Source: Amorphophallus konjac
Lineage: Eukaryota; Streptophyta; Magnoliopsida; Alismatales; Araceae
DNA length: 64,000 bases
Reading direction: 5' to 3'
Assembly (NCBI GenBank): GCA_022559845.1
Contig: CM040128.1
Span: 221,449,643 to 221,513,642 of the forward strand
The translations under genes were made by a program, and so were the position numbers. Of the stretch, positions 21,601 through 30,900 are shown piece after piece. Under the pieces are notes generated by a model. The model did not search any database and was not told where the DNA came from. It worked only from the letters and a program-made list of their open reading frames with translations. Positions within the stretch are counted from its first letter, which is position 1, and each line of letters opens with the position of its first letter.

Positions 21601-24600
21601 TTAACAGGAATTAACGTCCGTGTGCGGGGCGTCAAATCTGGAATTGACGACCTGGACAGGGTCGTGTATTTTAAATCAACGCCCTTGTTAGGGTCGTTTC
21701 TTTCAAAACTCTGTAGAAAATACACAGAACACATGACAACTATATGCATGAACTACCAATGATAATCATCTATAATTATATGGCGGTTTGGGCTACGTTC
21801 CATGAGAAAATCCTACCTTGATAAGGATTTGGACGGATGCAGGTTCTGTGAGGAAAGAATGATACTCTGTTTTATAAACAGAGTCTTTTTGAAGCTTTCG
21901 ATCTTAATAGCAGCAGCACGCACAGAAGAGGATGCAGATGAAGAACCCATAATTCTTCAATCAACCGGGTTCACTTCTACAGACAACCTGTAGAGACAGA
22001 AGAAACGAAGAAGAAGATATTAAAATCTTCTTATACGTAACCGAAAGCAAGGGGAAAGAACTTACTTGTTCTTCGGAAGACAGAAGCTTTCAACCTGTAA
22101 TCAGAAGTAGATGAAGAATCATCAGTATTCTTCACAAATTCGATAGACAGAGTAAAGAAAAAGAACATGCTGTTCTTTACGTACCTTAGAAGAGTCCGAA
22201 CGCTAAATAGCGTTCTCGGTTCAAGCAGTGGGTTATTTATAGGATTTCTAGAATGCTAATAGAGTTAGTGTTTGATTGGAAGTAATACTTCCATATTAGA
22301 GTTATTACTACATTCGAACTCTTTCTCATAGTTATCAACTTACCTTGGATAGACTCCTGGGTCGAACGGAACTCAAATTGAATTAGTGTCCTAAGTAAGG
22401 GCATCGAATTTAAATTGACGCCTTGTCAAGCATCGTTACTTGTTGAAAAGCGTCCACTCAAAGGGCGTTACGATATCTTGCCCTTTTTATTTTATTTTGG
22501 TCGTTTGAAATTTGACGCCTTATTATTTGGGCGTCCTTTCTTTAATTCACGCCTTAGGTGAGGGCGTTTCTTGTAAGGTAGCGCCTTTATATGAGGCGTT
22601 ACTTTCTTTAGAGTTTAGTTCTTTTTCTTCCAAGCTCTTTCGTTTATTTTATTTAATCTTTTTAATCTATTTTGATTTATTTATTCCTTTTTATTTTATC
22701 CGGGTTGCTACAAAAGTGACTTGGCAGAACTGACGGAATCCAAATCGGATGTCCGGTTTGAGCTCGGCGCTCAAAGTTCATTTCTAAAATACACTTGGTT
22801 CAAATGAACTGCCAGGTCGGGGCCGTGGGTCTAAAACTTGAAATACCAGTCAGATGCCCGTGTCGATCGTTCCAACACGACCGGGGAGATGAAAGTGACT
22901 TGTCAGAACTGACGGAATTCAAATCGGATGCCCGGTTTGAGCTCGGCGCTCAAAGTTCATTTCTAAAATACACTTGGTTCAAATGAACTGCCAGGTCGGG
23001 GCCGGGGGTCTAAAACTTGAAATACCGGCCAGATGCCCGTGCCGATCATTCCAACACGACCGGGGAGATGAAAGTGACTTGTCAGAACTCACGGAATCCA
23101 AATCGGATGCCCGGTTTGAGCTCGGCGCTCAAAGTTCATTTCTAAAATACACTTGGTTCAAATGAACTGCCAGGTCGGGGCCGGGGGTCTAAAACTTGAA
23201 ATACCGGCCGGATGGCCGTGTCGATCATTCCAACACGACCGGGGAGATGAAAGTGACTTGTCAGAACTGATGGAATCCAAATCGGATGCCCGGTTTGAGC
23301 TCGGCGCTCAAAGTTCATTTCTAAAATACACTTGGTTCAAATGAACTGCCAGGTCGGGGCCGGGGGTCTAAAACTTGAAATACCAGCCGGATGGCCGTGC
23401 CGATCATTCCAACACGACTGGGGAGATGAAAGTGACTTGTCAGAACTGACGGAATCCAAATCGGATGCCCGGTTTGAGCTCGGCGCTCAAAGTTCATTTC
23501 TAAAATACACTTGGTTCAAATGAACTGCCAGGTCGGGGCCGGGGGGCTAAAACCCGAAATACCGGCCGGATGGCCGTGCCGATCATTCCAACATGACCGG
23601 GGAGATGAAAGTGACTTGTCAGAACTGACGGAATCCAAATCGGATGCCCGGTTTGAGCTCGGCGCTCAAAGTTCATTTCTAAAATACACTTGGTTCAAAT
23701 GAACTGCCAGGTCGGGGCCGGGGGTCTAAAACTTGAAATACCAGCCGGATGCCCGTGCCGATCATTCCAACACGACCGGGGAGATGAAAGTGACTTGTCA
23801 GAACTGACGGAATCCAAATCGGATGCCCGGTTTGAGCTCGGCGCTCAAAGTTCATTTCTAAAATACACTTGGTTCAAATGAACTGCCAGGTCGGGGCCGG
23901 GGGTCTAAAACTTGAAATACCAGCCGGATGCCCATGCCGATCATTCCAACATGACCGGAGAGATGAAAGTGACTTGGTAGAACAGACGGAATCCAAATCG
24001 GATGTCCGGTTTGAGCTCGGCGCTCAAAGTTCATTTCTAAAATACACTCGGTTCAAATGAACTGCCAGGTCGGGGCCGGGGGTCTAAAACTTGAAATACC
24101 GGCCAGATGCCCGTGCCGATCATTCCAACACGACCGGGGAGATGAAAGTGACTTGTCAGAACTGACGGAATCCAAATTGGATGCCCGGTTTGAGCTCGGT
24201 GCTCAAACTTCATTTCTAAAATACACTTGGTTCAAATGAACTGCCAGGTCGGGGCCGGGGGTCTAAAACTTGAAATACCGGCCGGATGCCCGTGCCGATC
24301 GTTCCAGCACGACCGGGGAGATGAAAGTGACTTGTCAGAACTGACGAAATCTAAATCGGATGCCCGGTTTGAGTTCGGCGCTCAAAGTTCATTTCTAAAA
24401 TACACTTGGTTCAAATGAACTGCCAGGTCGGGGTCGGGGGTCTAAAACTTGAAATACCGGCCGGATGGCCGTGCCGATCGTTCCAACACGACCGGGGAGA
24501 TGAATGTGACATGGCAGAACTGACGGAATCCAAATCGGATGCCCGGTTTGAGTTCGGCACTCAAACTTCATTTCTAAAATACACTTGGTTCAAATGAACT

Positions 24601-25680
24601 GCCAGGTCGGGGCCGGGGGTCTAAAACTTGAAATACCGGCCGGATGCCCATGCCGATTGTTCCAACACGACCGGGGAGATGAAAGTGACTTGTCAGAACT
24701 GACGGAATCCAAATCGGATGCCCGATTTGAGCTCGGCGCTCAAAGTTCATTTCTAAAATACACTTGGTTCAAATGAATTGCCAGGTCGGGACCGGGGGTC
24801 TAAAACTTGAAATACCGGCCGGATGCCCATGCCGATCGTTCCAACACGACCGGGGAGATGAAAGTGACTTGTCAGAACTGACGGAATCCAAATCGGATGC
24901 CCGGTTTGAGCTCGGCGCTCAAAGTTCATTTCTAAAATACACTTGGTTCAAATGAACTGCCAGGTTGGGGCCGGGGGTCTAAAACTTGAAATACCGGCCG
25001 GATGCCCGTGTCGATCGTTCCAACATGACCGGGGAGATGAAAGTGACTTGGCAGAACTGACGGAATCCAAATCGGATGCCCGGTTTGAGCTCGGCGCTCA
25101 AACTTCATTTCTAAAATACACTTGGTTCAAATGAACTGCCAGGTCGGGGCCCGGGGTCTAAAACTTGAAATACCGATCGGATGCCCGTGCCGATCATTCC
25201 AACACGACCGGGGAGATGAAAGTGACTTGTCAAAACTGACGGAATCCAAATCGGATGCCCAGTTTGAGCTCGGCGCTCAAAGTTCATTTCTAAAATACAC
25301 TTGGTTCAAATGAACTGCCAGGTCGGGGCCGGGGGTCTAAAACTTGAAATACCGGCCGGATGCCCGTGCCGATCGTTCCAACACTACCGGGGAGATGAAA
25401 GTGACTTGTCAGAACTGACGGAATCAAAATTCATTCCTAAAATACACTTAGTTTAAATACTATTTCAGGCTAGTGGTTGATTTATAAAATATGCAGTTAT
25501 CAATTTGATATGTTTGCTTTCAATTTGTGCTAATTTCTTCGCACTAATTTTTTTATCTATGAATGAATGTTATTATTATTTTAATAGGGGGATTCTTCTG
25601 CGGGCGGCGATAGAGGAGATGAGCAGGGCGGTGAGGTTACGGACGATGAGGATATGGACGATGTACCGGATATTTCTTGA
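6680..25680 (+). CDS. CACTA TnpA-like protein (Transposase_24 / Ptta-En/Spm type), spliced gene
   Basis: Exons placed by consensus GT/AG sites with matching phase: 6680-6770, 6842-6895, 6959-7015, 7082-7111, 7175-7231, 7298-7354, 7421-7477, 7544-7600, 7667-7723, 7790-7846, 7913-8042, 8113-8248, 8334-8660, 8737-8841, 8933-9343, 25588-25680. The predicted protein is open throughout: an Arg/Gly/Ser-rich N-terminus, a repeated Pro-rich segment, then [58 protein letters not shown] and [14 protein letters not shown], which are hallmarks of the plant En/Spm TnpA-like family. A coiled Gln-rich segment ([10 protein letters not shown]) and an acidic C-terminus ([12 protein letters not shown]) follow. 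Family members bind subterminal repeats and assist transposition; here that is inferred. The last intron is 16.2 kb because it carries a satellite and a Tekay element. I have no transcript evidence for the splicing. Confidence 0.65.
6842..7969 (+). repeat. Tandem exon array encoding Pro-rich repeats
   Basis: A 123-bp unit (57-bp exon plus 66-bp intron) repeats exactly at 7175, 7298, 7421, 7544, 7667, 7790 and 7913. More diverged copies lie at 6842 (54 bp) and 6959, and a truncated one at 7082 (30 bp). Each exon begins after TTGCAG, ends CAG before GTATGT or GTATAT, and has phase 1 at both ends. One exon encodes 19 residues, [19 protein letters not shown]. Because 123 and 57 are multiples of three, exon gain, loss or skipping keeps the frame. 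The last copy runs on into unique sequence. Confidence 0.85.
8113..9343 (+). CDS. TnpA-like core exons (four exons of the 6680-25680 gene)
   Basis: Exons 8113-8248, 8334-8660, 8737-8841 and 8933-9343 join in phase 0. They encode the family-defining region: a Cys/His-containing stretch ([14 protein letters not shown]), basic [13 protein letters not shown], Trp-rich [12 protein letters not shown]...DPKWIEKS, and the [11 protein letters not shown] plus FDRTHKKKG block. Next come [12 protein letters not shown] and a Ser/Ala-rich linker with a short coiled segment ([14 protein letters not shown]). Donor sites are GTAAGT-like at 8661, 8842 and 8249, and GTGAGT at 9344. This part is the best-supported coding sequence of the transposon. 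Confidence 0.75.
9431..12202 (+). repeat. 179-bp satellite array, block 1 (~15.5 units)
   Basis: Head-to-tail units of 179 bp are easily seen by the recurrent word gaactgccaggtc, spaced 179 bp (about 9606, 9785, 9964 and so on to 12112). Units differ by only a few substitutions, and no unit-length change was noticed apart from one base missing near 12135. The array ends mid-unit at the Tekay insertion and resumes at 22713. Open 63-codon frames in each unit are a by-product: 179 is not a multiple of three, so the frame shifts every unit. Confidence 0.95.
12198..12202. repeat. Target site duplication AAAGT, left of Tekay
   Basis: AAAGT directly precedes the LTR start at 12203 and is repeated at 22713-22717 directly after the other LTR. 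Five bases is the usual size for Ty3 elements. The satellite unit reads continuously across if the element and one copy are removed. Confidence 0.9.
13337..13442. repeat. Conserved ~100-nt block, copy 2 (Tekay 3' LTR)
   Basis: Ordered words gtacaacc, tgagggaatc, ggaggtct, agtccaaag and acggaatg are shared with the Tat-L leader copy at 2253-2355. It lies in the R/U5 part of the LTR in the element's sense, well downstream of the TATA box. Confidence 0.7.
13634..14140. repeat. Palindrome cluster I of Tekay LTR (R/U5 side)
   Basis: Palindromes start at about 13634, 13707, 13743, 13815, 13847, 13879, 14052, 14084 and 14117. Stems are ACGC(G)CC...GGGGCGT or GACGAC...GTCGTC, with 6-10-base loops. 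Within groups the step is 32-33 bp (13815/13847/13879; 14052/14084/14117). The cluster lies downstream of the TATA box in the element's sense, so it would be transcribed and could fold in RNA. Confidence 0.75.
14827..15043. repeat. Palindrome cluster II of Tekay LTR (U3, upstream of TATA)
   Basis: Palindromes start at about 14827, 14859, 14890, 14956, 14991 and 15021. The clearest is GACGCC-N9-GGGCGTC at 14956-14977, nearly the same as the Tat-L motif at 4514. Steps are mostly 31-35 bp, with one gap of 66. The cluster is about 150-360 bp upstream of the TATA box in the element's sense. Differences between the two LTRs often hit one stem arm (for example agcat against agtgt near 14827). Confidence 0.75.
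15155..15169 (-). promoter_or_regulatory. Polypurine tract of Tekay element
   Basis: The minus strand reads AAGTGGGGGAGGG just before the 3' LTR. It is the primer for plus-strand synthesis in LTR elements. Position and composition are typical. Confidence 0.85.
15234..19586 (-). pseudogene. Tekay gag-pol polyprotein, two in-frame stops
   Basis: One frame runs from ATG at 19586 to the stop at 15234. Gag covers residues about 35-215; two zinc knuckles follow ([14 protein letters not shown] at 262-275, [14 protein letters not shown] at 282-295). Next are protease LIDTGAS (344-350), RT (about 555-735, catalytic FIDD near 676), RNase H (YTDASGIG) and integrase with its HHCC finger (HPGSTKMYQ...CLTCQR) and acidic residues in [15 protein letters not shown] and DGQTERTN. 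The C-terminus has a chromodomain-like end ([11 protein letters not shown]). TAG at 17352-17354 lies between RT and RNase H where Trp is usual, and TAA at 15711-15713 lies after integrase. No frameshift was found, so inactivation is recent and slight. Confidence 0.9.
19741..19753 (-). promoter_or_regulatory. Primer binding site, initiator-Met tRNA (Tekay)
   Basis: The minus strand reads TGGTATCAGAGCC, seven bases (GTTTTTG) from the LTR end at 19761. This is the standard initiator-Met primer site of plant LTR elements. Confidence 0.9.
19761..22712 (-). repeat. 5' LTR of Tekay element
   Basis: The LTR is 2952 bp, ends TG...CA, and is collinear with 12203-15154 including both palindrome clusters and the conserved block (20895-21000). 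The minus-strand TATA box CCTATAAATAA lies at about 22233-22243 and is the one that would drive this element. Confidence 0.9.
20895..21000. repeat. Conserved ~100-nt block, copy 3 (Tekay 5' LTR)
   Basis: Same as 13337-13442 with very few changes; it carries the words gtacaacc, tgagggaatc, ggaggtct, agtccaaag and acggaatg. Confidence 0.7.
22713..25431 (+). repeat. 179-bp satellite array, block 2 (~15 units)
   Basis: The block continues the unit interrupted at 12202 (AAAGTGACTTGG...) and repeats every 179 bp (22795, 22974 and so on to 25301). It decays at the end: after about 25423 the sequence leaves the repeat, keeping only an ...aaaattcattcctaaaatacactta... echo of the unit. Total across both blocks is about 30.5 units. 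Confidence 0.95.
25588..25680 (+). CDS. Last exon of TnpA-like gene, acidic C-terminus
   Basis: After the acceptor AATAG, 30 codons and TGA are open in the phase required by the exon ending at 9343. The product is Gly/Asp/Glu-rich ([22 protein letters not shown]). An acidic C-terminus is common in this family, and this supports the gene spanning the satellite. Confidence 0.6.
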   Translation, partial: GDSSAGGDRGDEQGGEVTDDEDMDDVPDIS

Positions 25681-26425
25681 TATTCAGACGGATCAGCAGG
25701 GTTAATGTCTTTTTTTTGTGGTATTTATTTGATCAGAATTTTATTTTTCGGTGGTGTTTATTTGATTAGCAGGTTCCCAATATTTTTTTTTCAACATGTA
25801 GAATTTCTTGATGTTTATTTATGATTAAACAGGTTTTGTAAAATAATTTAAGATTTTTTTAAAAAAAAATGTAGATTTCAGACGGATTTTCAGACGGGAT
25901 GTGCGATGATTTTTGTCCGTCTATTATCCGTCGTAAAATCAGTTTGAAATATAGATGGATTTCAAACCACATTTCGGACAGGAGATGAGTTGAATTTCAG
26001 ACGGTTATTTTATCCGTCGTAATATCCGTTTGAAATAGCTACGGATTTCGGACGAGTTTTCATACGGTACATGATTTCAGACTAAGAGTTGGGCTTCATT
26101 TTAAGACGGTAACTATATTCCGTCGTAATAGTTTCACACGGAAAATATGTCCGTCGTAAATTTCAGACTGATAATTTCAAATTTCAGATGGAAATGTCTC
26201 GTATGAAAGTCAGACGGAATTTGTGACTGATTAAATTCTGTCTTAGTTTCAGACGAAATTTCCGACGGAAACATAAACTGTCACAAATTTGTGACTAAGA
26301 ATTTCAGACGGTCGGTTTCAGTCTTAAATATGTCGCAAATCCGTCACAAACGTGGTTTGTGACAGATTTTCAGACGGATTTCAGACGAATACGGGCCGTC
26401 TGAAATCCCGCTTTTTCTGGTAGTG
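25681..26425 (+). repeat. CACTA 3' subterminal repeats and terminal inverted repeat
   Basis: After a short 3' UTR, motifs of the type TTTCAGACGG or its complement CCGTCTGAAA / CCGTCGTAA recur many times in both orientations from about 25875 to 26404. The end reads CACTACCAGAAAAAGCGGG on the minus strand and stops at 26425. In En/Spm such subterminal repeats are the TnpA binding sites. The next three bases (ttc) should be the target duplication, which cannot be checked because the left end is missing. Confidence 0.85.
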
Positions 26426-27516
26426 TTCTATGACGTGTTGGAGTCGATGATGTAGAACGTCGCCTTGGAGGTGAAGTCATCAAGCACCGTATCAACATCC
26501 ACCCGGCCGAGGACGTCCTCAGTGTTTTGGTTAAAGCCGGATATCTTGACCACTTGAACCTTCTGAAGGTATGGTGTCAGATATACAGTCTTGAATGTCT
26601 TAAGCGGCATGATGTTAACAGCAGTACCAGCGTCTACCAGGATCTGGTTCACATCATGCCCGTTGACCTTCCCCTTCATGTAGATAGGATGGTTATGGCA
26701 CGGAGGGGAGAGCACCATGTCTTTCTCCGTGAAGGAGATGGTGGCTGTGAAGGCTTCATAGGCATCCGCCTTCATTTCCGCGACATGCGCTTCATAGGCT
26801 TTCGGCTCTTGGAGTATCTTGATAAGAGTCTCTCTTAGGTCCTTACTCCAAGCGATGGTTTCCCAAATTGTAATACTGGCAGGGAAGCGCTTCATCTGGT
26901 GGAGGACTTTTCGGTCAGCTCAGGCTCGAGCATCTTCCAAAGAGGGTAGTATGTCAGGCTGAGCCTTCTGCGAGCTGCCGTGCTGTTCCCCGTCGGGAAG
27001 TTGCACTGCCTTGCCCTTACCACCGGGATCGGACTGACTTTGATCGTCAGTGGACTCCTGGAATAGGGGTGCCAATGATGGCTCTTCTGGGGGTGACTGG
27101 CGGGCTGGCTCATCCTTACCGGACGGTCCCGCTTGCTCTGTTGTAGAAGCCGGTGCTAGTGCAGGGGCTGGGAGGCTGGCAGTAGCCTCTTCAATGCCGG
27201 TAGGATCGAAGATGCTAGGTCCTTTCCAAATTTCTACTTCCGGAATGGGAGCCGGTTCCTCTCCCCGAAAGAGGATGATTCGCTTCGGGTCAAAGGTGGA
27301 TGGAGAGAGGGGTAACTCAGGGGTTCTCCCATGGCCTCTACCGCATCCCCGACCGTGACCTCGGCCATGACCGGCATGTCCTAGAGCTGGGTGTAGCCCA
27401 AGTGGGGCAATGGTTCTTTGTCTCGTCCGGGAGGCTACTAGCTCGCCCCACCGAGAAGTGTTGATATTGTCAGGAGATGGGATGGCCACCATGTTGCAGG
27501 TGCAGCGTCGAAGCAT
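26426..27516 (-). pseudogene. G0 protease region and preceding linker
   Basis: The ORF at 27516-26920 is Pro/Glu/Ser-rich with a Gly-His-Arg repeat (GHGRGHGRGCGRGHGR). The ORF at 26895-26428 follows in another frame and has a retropepsin-like segment: YEAHVAEMKA, then VNQILVDAGTAVNIMP (active-site D-A-G in place of D-S/T-G), then VQVVKISGFNQ and ATFYIIDSNTS. This order is typical of Tat/Ogre-type Ty3 elements. The reading ends where the CACTA transposon is inserted, just before the usual LLGRPW motif. The frame change and Ala in the active site show decay or divergence. Confidence 0.75.
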
Positions 27517-28983
27517 TTCCTCTAGCTACTCTGTGGTGATCTTCTTGTCTTTATAGCACATGGAGAGCTCATCTGGGATCAAGAGCCTTTCGCCATTCTT
27601 GAGCTTTTGGATCATCTCTTGGACCCAATTTCTGAGGCGGGCTCGTTTCTGCATTTCTTCCCACGGGATATAGCTATCGAGTGGGAGAGCTCCGGTAGGA
27701 CGAGGAGGAACGTATTCCTCCAGGTCATCAATGAGCCGCTGGAGCCTTTGGAGAGGTGTCGGCTCGGCCAGGGATTACAGGGCAACTGCTTGTTCAGCTT
27801 GTTTCTTGAGCCGCCTTTTGAGGTTCTTCCTCCTATTTTTCTCTCGTTTCTTGGCGATGGCCGTCTCCAAGGGAGTAGGAGGGAGTGGTGCCGGGGTCGG
27901 AGTTGATAAATTCCGAGGAGGGTGTCCCCGGGATGATGCCTTGGCCAGGTGAGGCTGACGACTCTTCTTCGCCCGAATTTTGATCCAGGCACCTTCCGCT
28001 TGTTGTATCTGGAAGGTGGTGTTGATCGCCTGCTCGATTACCTCGAGCGGCAATTCTTGGTACGCCAGAATACTGGAACTGGCGTCCTAAAGATGTGTGT
28101 GTGGTTTGATGCCTTACCCGCGGTGGCAGCAAGAGCATACGAAGAGTGGATTGACTGGTACTGGCGTTCGAAGACGTATGCGCGATTTGATGCCTTAGCA
28201 GCGGTGGTGATAGCTTTTGTTAGGGAGCGGACCGAGGGACATGCTTGCTGTCATGCTCCTTAGCCTTGCCTTTGTGATCATGCTGAGGGCTGGGTCTAGC
28301 GACAACTAATGACGCCACAAGATATTGTTGCTCTGCATAGTTATCCCTACTCTACGGACCGGCTGAGCCTTGTGGCGGTGGGCCTACCGCTTGAATCGAA
28401 GCCGCTGAAGACTCCGAAGATGTCTTCTTTGTACTTTAGATTGTGTCAGAGGGTAGGTGAAGAGGACCCGATGGCCCATCAACTGAGGGGGTGTGACAAG
28501 GCTGAGGCGAGACCTCACCCTGCTTTTGCTTTCCCTTCCTGTCCACGGACGTCAGAAATGGAGATAGGACGGGGGGATGGCGAGAGAGAGCTGCGGAGCC
28601 CGTCATCGTCTCGCCCACCAGAACGTCCTCTCGGCCGAGAAGGACCCAGAGGAGCCTGGCGGTGTCTTCTTCAGGGAAAGGGAGAGACTTTAGCTCCCGC
28701 CAGGACCGCCACCGCACGGCCGAAGTGCCTGCGGTTGGCTGGCCGGATGCTAAAGTTTGGAAGCCCACAAGGGCTGGAGGAGCAGGGGAATGGATGACGT
28801 TGACCGAGAAGTTGGTCGGCTCTGTCTCTTGACTGGCATCCCATTCTCTACGCCTTTGCAATCGCTCAAGCGCTTCTTGGTTGTCAGCCCGGAACTCGAG
28901 CCATTCTGGGGGATGCTGGTAAGGCAGTCCGTGCTCATTTTCTTGCAGGGAGTCTAGCCGCTCTGGTGCATCCCTGGTGGTGC
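27517..28983 (-). pseudogene. G0 decayed linker between gag and protease
   Basis: No long frame is preserved. Several minus-strand pieces (28053-27775, 27992-27612, 28861-28436) overlap in different frames and are rich in Arg, Pro and Ser. A degenerate tandem duplication of about 85 bp is visible at 28073-28240 (tttgatgcctta occurs twice). I treat the whole stretch as frameshifted retrotransposon coding sequence. The plus-strand ORF 28309-28797 is judged a shadow. Confidence 0.5.
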
Positions 28984-30900
28984 TCAGGGTCTCCTCGACA
29001 GCTTTTCGAAGTCTGACAAGTGAAATAGAGTTCCCCTCCGCATCGATCTACTCCCAGTGGATCTGTTCCTGGATGAGGTGTTGAACTTTTTCACAGGACT
29101 CGATCGGGTGGCAGATTCTGGCGTGGAAGGGGCAGTATTGGGAATGACTACGTTCCCAATGGGTGTAGTCTGCCAGAGGGTCACGGGGCATAATCTGCCC
29201 ATTCTTGACAAGCATATTGAAGAGTCACCGGGTTCTCTCCCTGGGGAAGGAGAGAGGTCTCCGATCGTGCTAGGGCCTCCACCTTGGATACCAGATCGAA
29301 CGACCCCTTCGACTATCGCTGGGCTCCTCTGACTCGTCATCAGAAAGAGAAATGCGGACATCATGTGGATGACATTAGCTAAGTGGTGAACCACGCGTGC
29401 TGCCTTAGCTGGCCTGGTCCACGTATGTGGTTGTGGAGGATCCACGAGACCACTCTTCATTTTAACGAGCCCGTCTCGGATCAACTTCTGTGCCTGAGTC
29501 TTGAAGACGTAGCAATCTTCAATCGAGTGACCCAGCATGCGATGATACATGCAATAACTAGGATCGTCGGTCGTCAGGGCCTCGTCCGGCTTGTAGATTT
29601 CTGGCAGCTCGACAATCTTCTTGGCCATGCAGAGGTCGAAGAGCATCTTCGTATGTTCCTTCTTGATGGAGAAGAGTGTCTTCATGCGCTCCGAGAAGGA
29701 GGGAACAGTCGGCTTATCCGCTGGCTTTTTGTCAGAGCTGCTTGATTCGACCTCCTTATTGGCTTTGGCGGCAGGGGTGAATTCTATGATATTCACCTCC
29801 TTGTCGGACTGGCGTTCTCACGCTTGCTTACCCTTTGCTGCAATATAGCTCCGGTTATCGGTGAAGAACATCACTATTTCGGAGACTGCCGAATTGAGTT
29901 GGTCGAAGCCTTTGATATTGGTGCCGAGAAGCTTTTCGCTGACCTCGGCCGCTAGACCTCGACGGCATGTAGTAATGGCGTCCTCTTGAGCGGGTGGATT
30001 GACACACCTCATGCTGAGGTCTCGCCACTTCTTGATGAAATCGAGGGCGCTCTCGCCCTTTTTCTGCCAAAGAGAACAAAGTTCGACAAGGGAAATATTT
30101 CGCTCGGCCGTTTGAAAGCGATCGAGGAATTTCTTCTGGAGATCGGCCTAGTCAATCACTGAGTTAGGCTTCAGATGGGAATACCATTGAAAGGCCGTTC
30201 CCGTAAGCGAAGTAGCGAAGTATCAGAGGAGATATGATTCGTCCAGCGCTAACTCACCCATGGCAGTAACATAGTAGGCCAAGTGTTCATGTGGCGACCT
30301 CTGCCCGTCGAACTTTTGCAGCTTCGCGGGCTTGGCGTACTCTGGAGGAAGCTTTTTCAGCTGGTGGTGAAGCAGGTAGGGTACACTGTAAGGGTCTACT
30401 ATGACAACCCCTTCACCATACTGGCGAGCTTTGTCTCGATAATACGCTCGATCATCTGGCGTTGCGCCAGAAGATTTTATGGCACTGGCGTATTGGAAGC
30501 TCGTGGCTGAGCCTCAACCGGGGGTGTGCCAAACCTAGTTGCCAATGGGGTTCGAGCGATTGCTCCGGAGGTGTTGGCAGCATCGTGGGTAGCTGACAGT
30601 GCTGGTGCTTTGGCCTAGGGCCTAGCAGGTTGCTGAGGGTGAAGGTCCCGTTCCTACAGGAGGTCTTGTAGGAGGGCCTTCAGGTGATGGTTCTCCTTCA
30701 TGAGAGTGTCGAGGGTCACTTCTTGAGCCTCGTTCGTAGGAGGGTCATTGTTGACCGACTCTGTGTTGATAAGAGGGTCGCGGTCTTCCACTGGGACCTC
30801 TTCCGCGAGCTCCGACGCCTGCGATCCGGTAGAAGTGCCGATGTGACCAGTTGGGGGAGGTGGTGGAACCTGATGGCGCGGCCTCCTGAAGTGGGACATG
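28984..30900 (-). pseudogene. G0 gag with retrotransposon capsid domain
   Basis: Minus-strand coding pieces with several stops. The capsid signature lies around 30222-29850: YFATSLTGTAFQWYS, then DLQKKFLDRFQ, LWQKKGESALDFIKKWR, typical of Retrotrans_gag. Further on (about 29560-29500), YCMYHRMLGHSIEDC is the C-H-H-C variant knuckle common in plant Tat-type gag. One stop is a TAG (about 30148) where Trp is expected. Upstream, 30900-30654 encodes a linker ending in a short coiled coil (LDTLMKENHHLKALLQ). The gag is split at 30900 by the TR-GAG-like element and resumes at 37477. Confidence 0.75.
30896..30900. repeat. Probable target duplication ACATG (TR-GAG-like element)
   Basis: ACATG precedes the LTR at 30901 and ACAAG follows the other LTR at 37477-37481. 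One mismatch is plausible for an old insertion. Both flanks are G0 gag sequence. Confidence 0.6.

Larger units (their letters stand above)
12203..22712 (-). mobile_element. Tekay-type Ty3 LTR retrotransposon, complete
   Basis: The 10,510-bp element is on the minus strand. It has two LTRs of exactly 2952 bp each (12203-15154 and 19761-22712), a 5-bp TSD, an initiator-Met primer site beside the right LTR, a polypurine tract beside the left one, and one gag-pol frame between. LTR copies differ by roughly 1-2 bases per 100 by eye, so the insertion is recent relative to the satellite and the G0 scaffold. Domain order gag, protease, RT, RNase H, integrase and a chromodomain-like tail, together with long LTRs, fits the Tekay/Del chromovirus clade. 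Confidence 0.9.
9344..25587 (+). other. Giant last intron of the TnpA-like gene
   Basis: The donor is CAG/GTGAGT at 9344 and the acceptor TTTTAATAG/GGGG at 25586-25587; both neighbouring exons are in phase 0. Removing the nested Tekay element and one target duplication leaves about 5.7 kb, nearly all 179-bp satellite. Short unique pieces flank it (9344-9430 and 25432-25587). Confidence 0.6.
5941..26425 (+). mobile_element. CACTA (En/Spm) DNA transposon, 5'-truncated
   Basis: The right end is defined by the terminal inverted repeat, which read from outside is CACTACCAGAAAAAGCGGG (26425 down to 26407), followed inward by many TTTCAGACGG-type subterminal motifs. Inside, in order, are the C-terminal part of the TNP2-type transposase (DUF4216), a multi-exon TnpA-like gene (Transposase_24 type), and the 3' non-coding region. 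The 5' TIR and the transposase catalytic part are absent: the left end joins directly to a Ty3 RT fragment at about 5930-5946. A 10.5-kb Tekay element is nested inside. Without the transposase core and the left TIR it cannot be autonomous. Confidence 0.85.

Noticed and set aside
28309..28797. 162-codon plus-strand ORF (and others at 27050-29745)
   Set aside because: Antisense to decayed G0 gag-linker sequence; composition follows from the GC-rich opposite strand.
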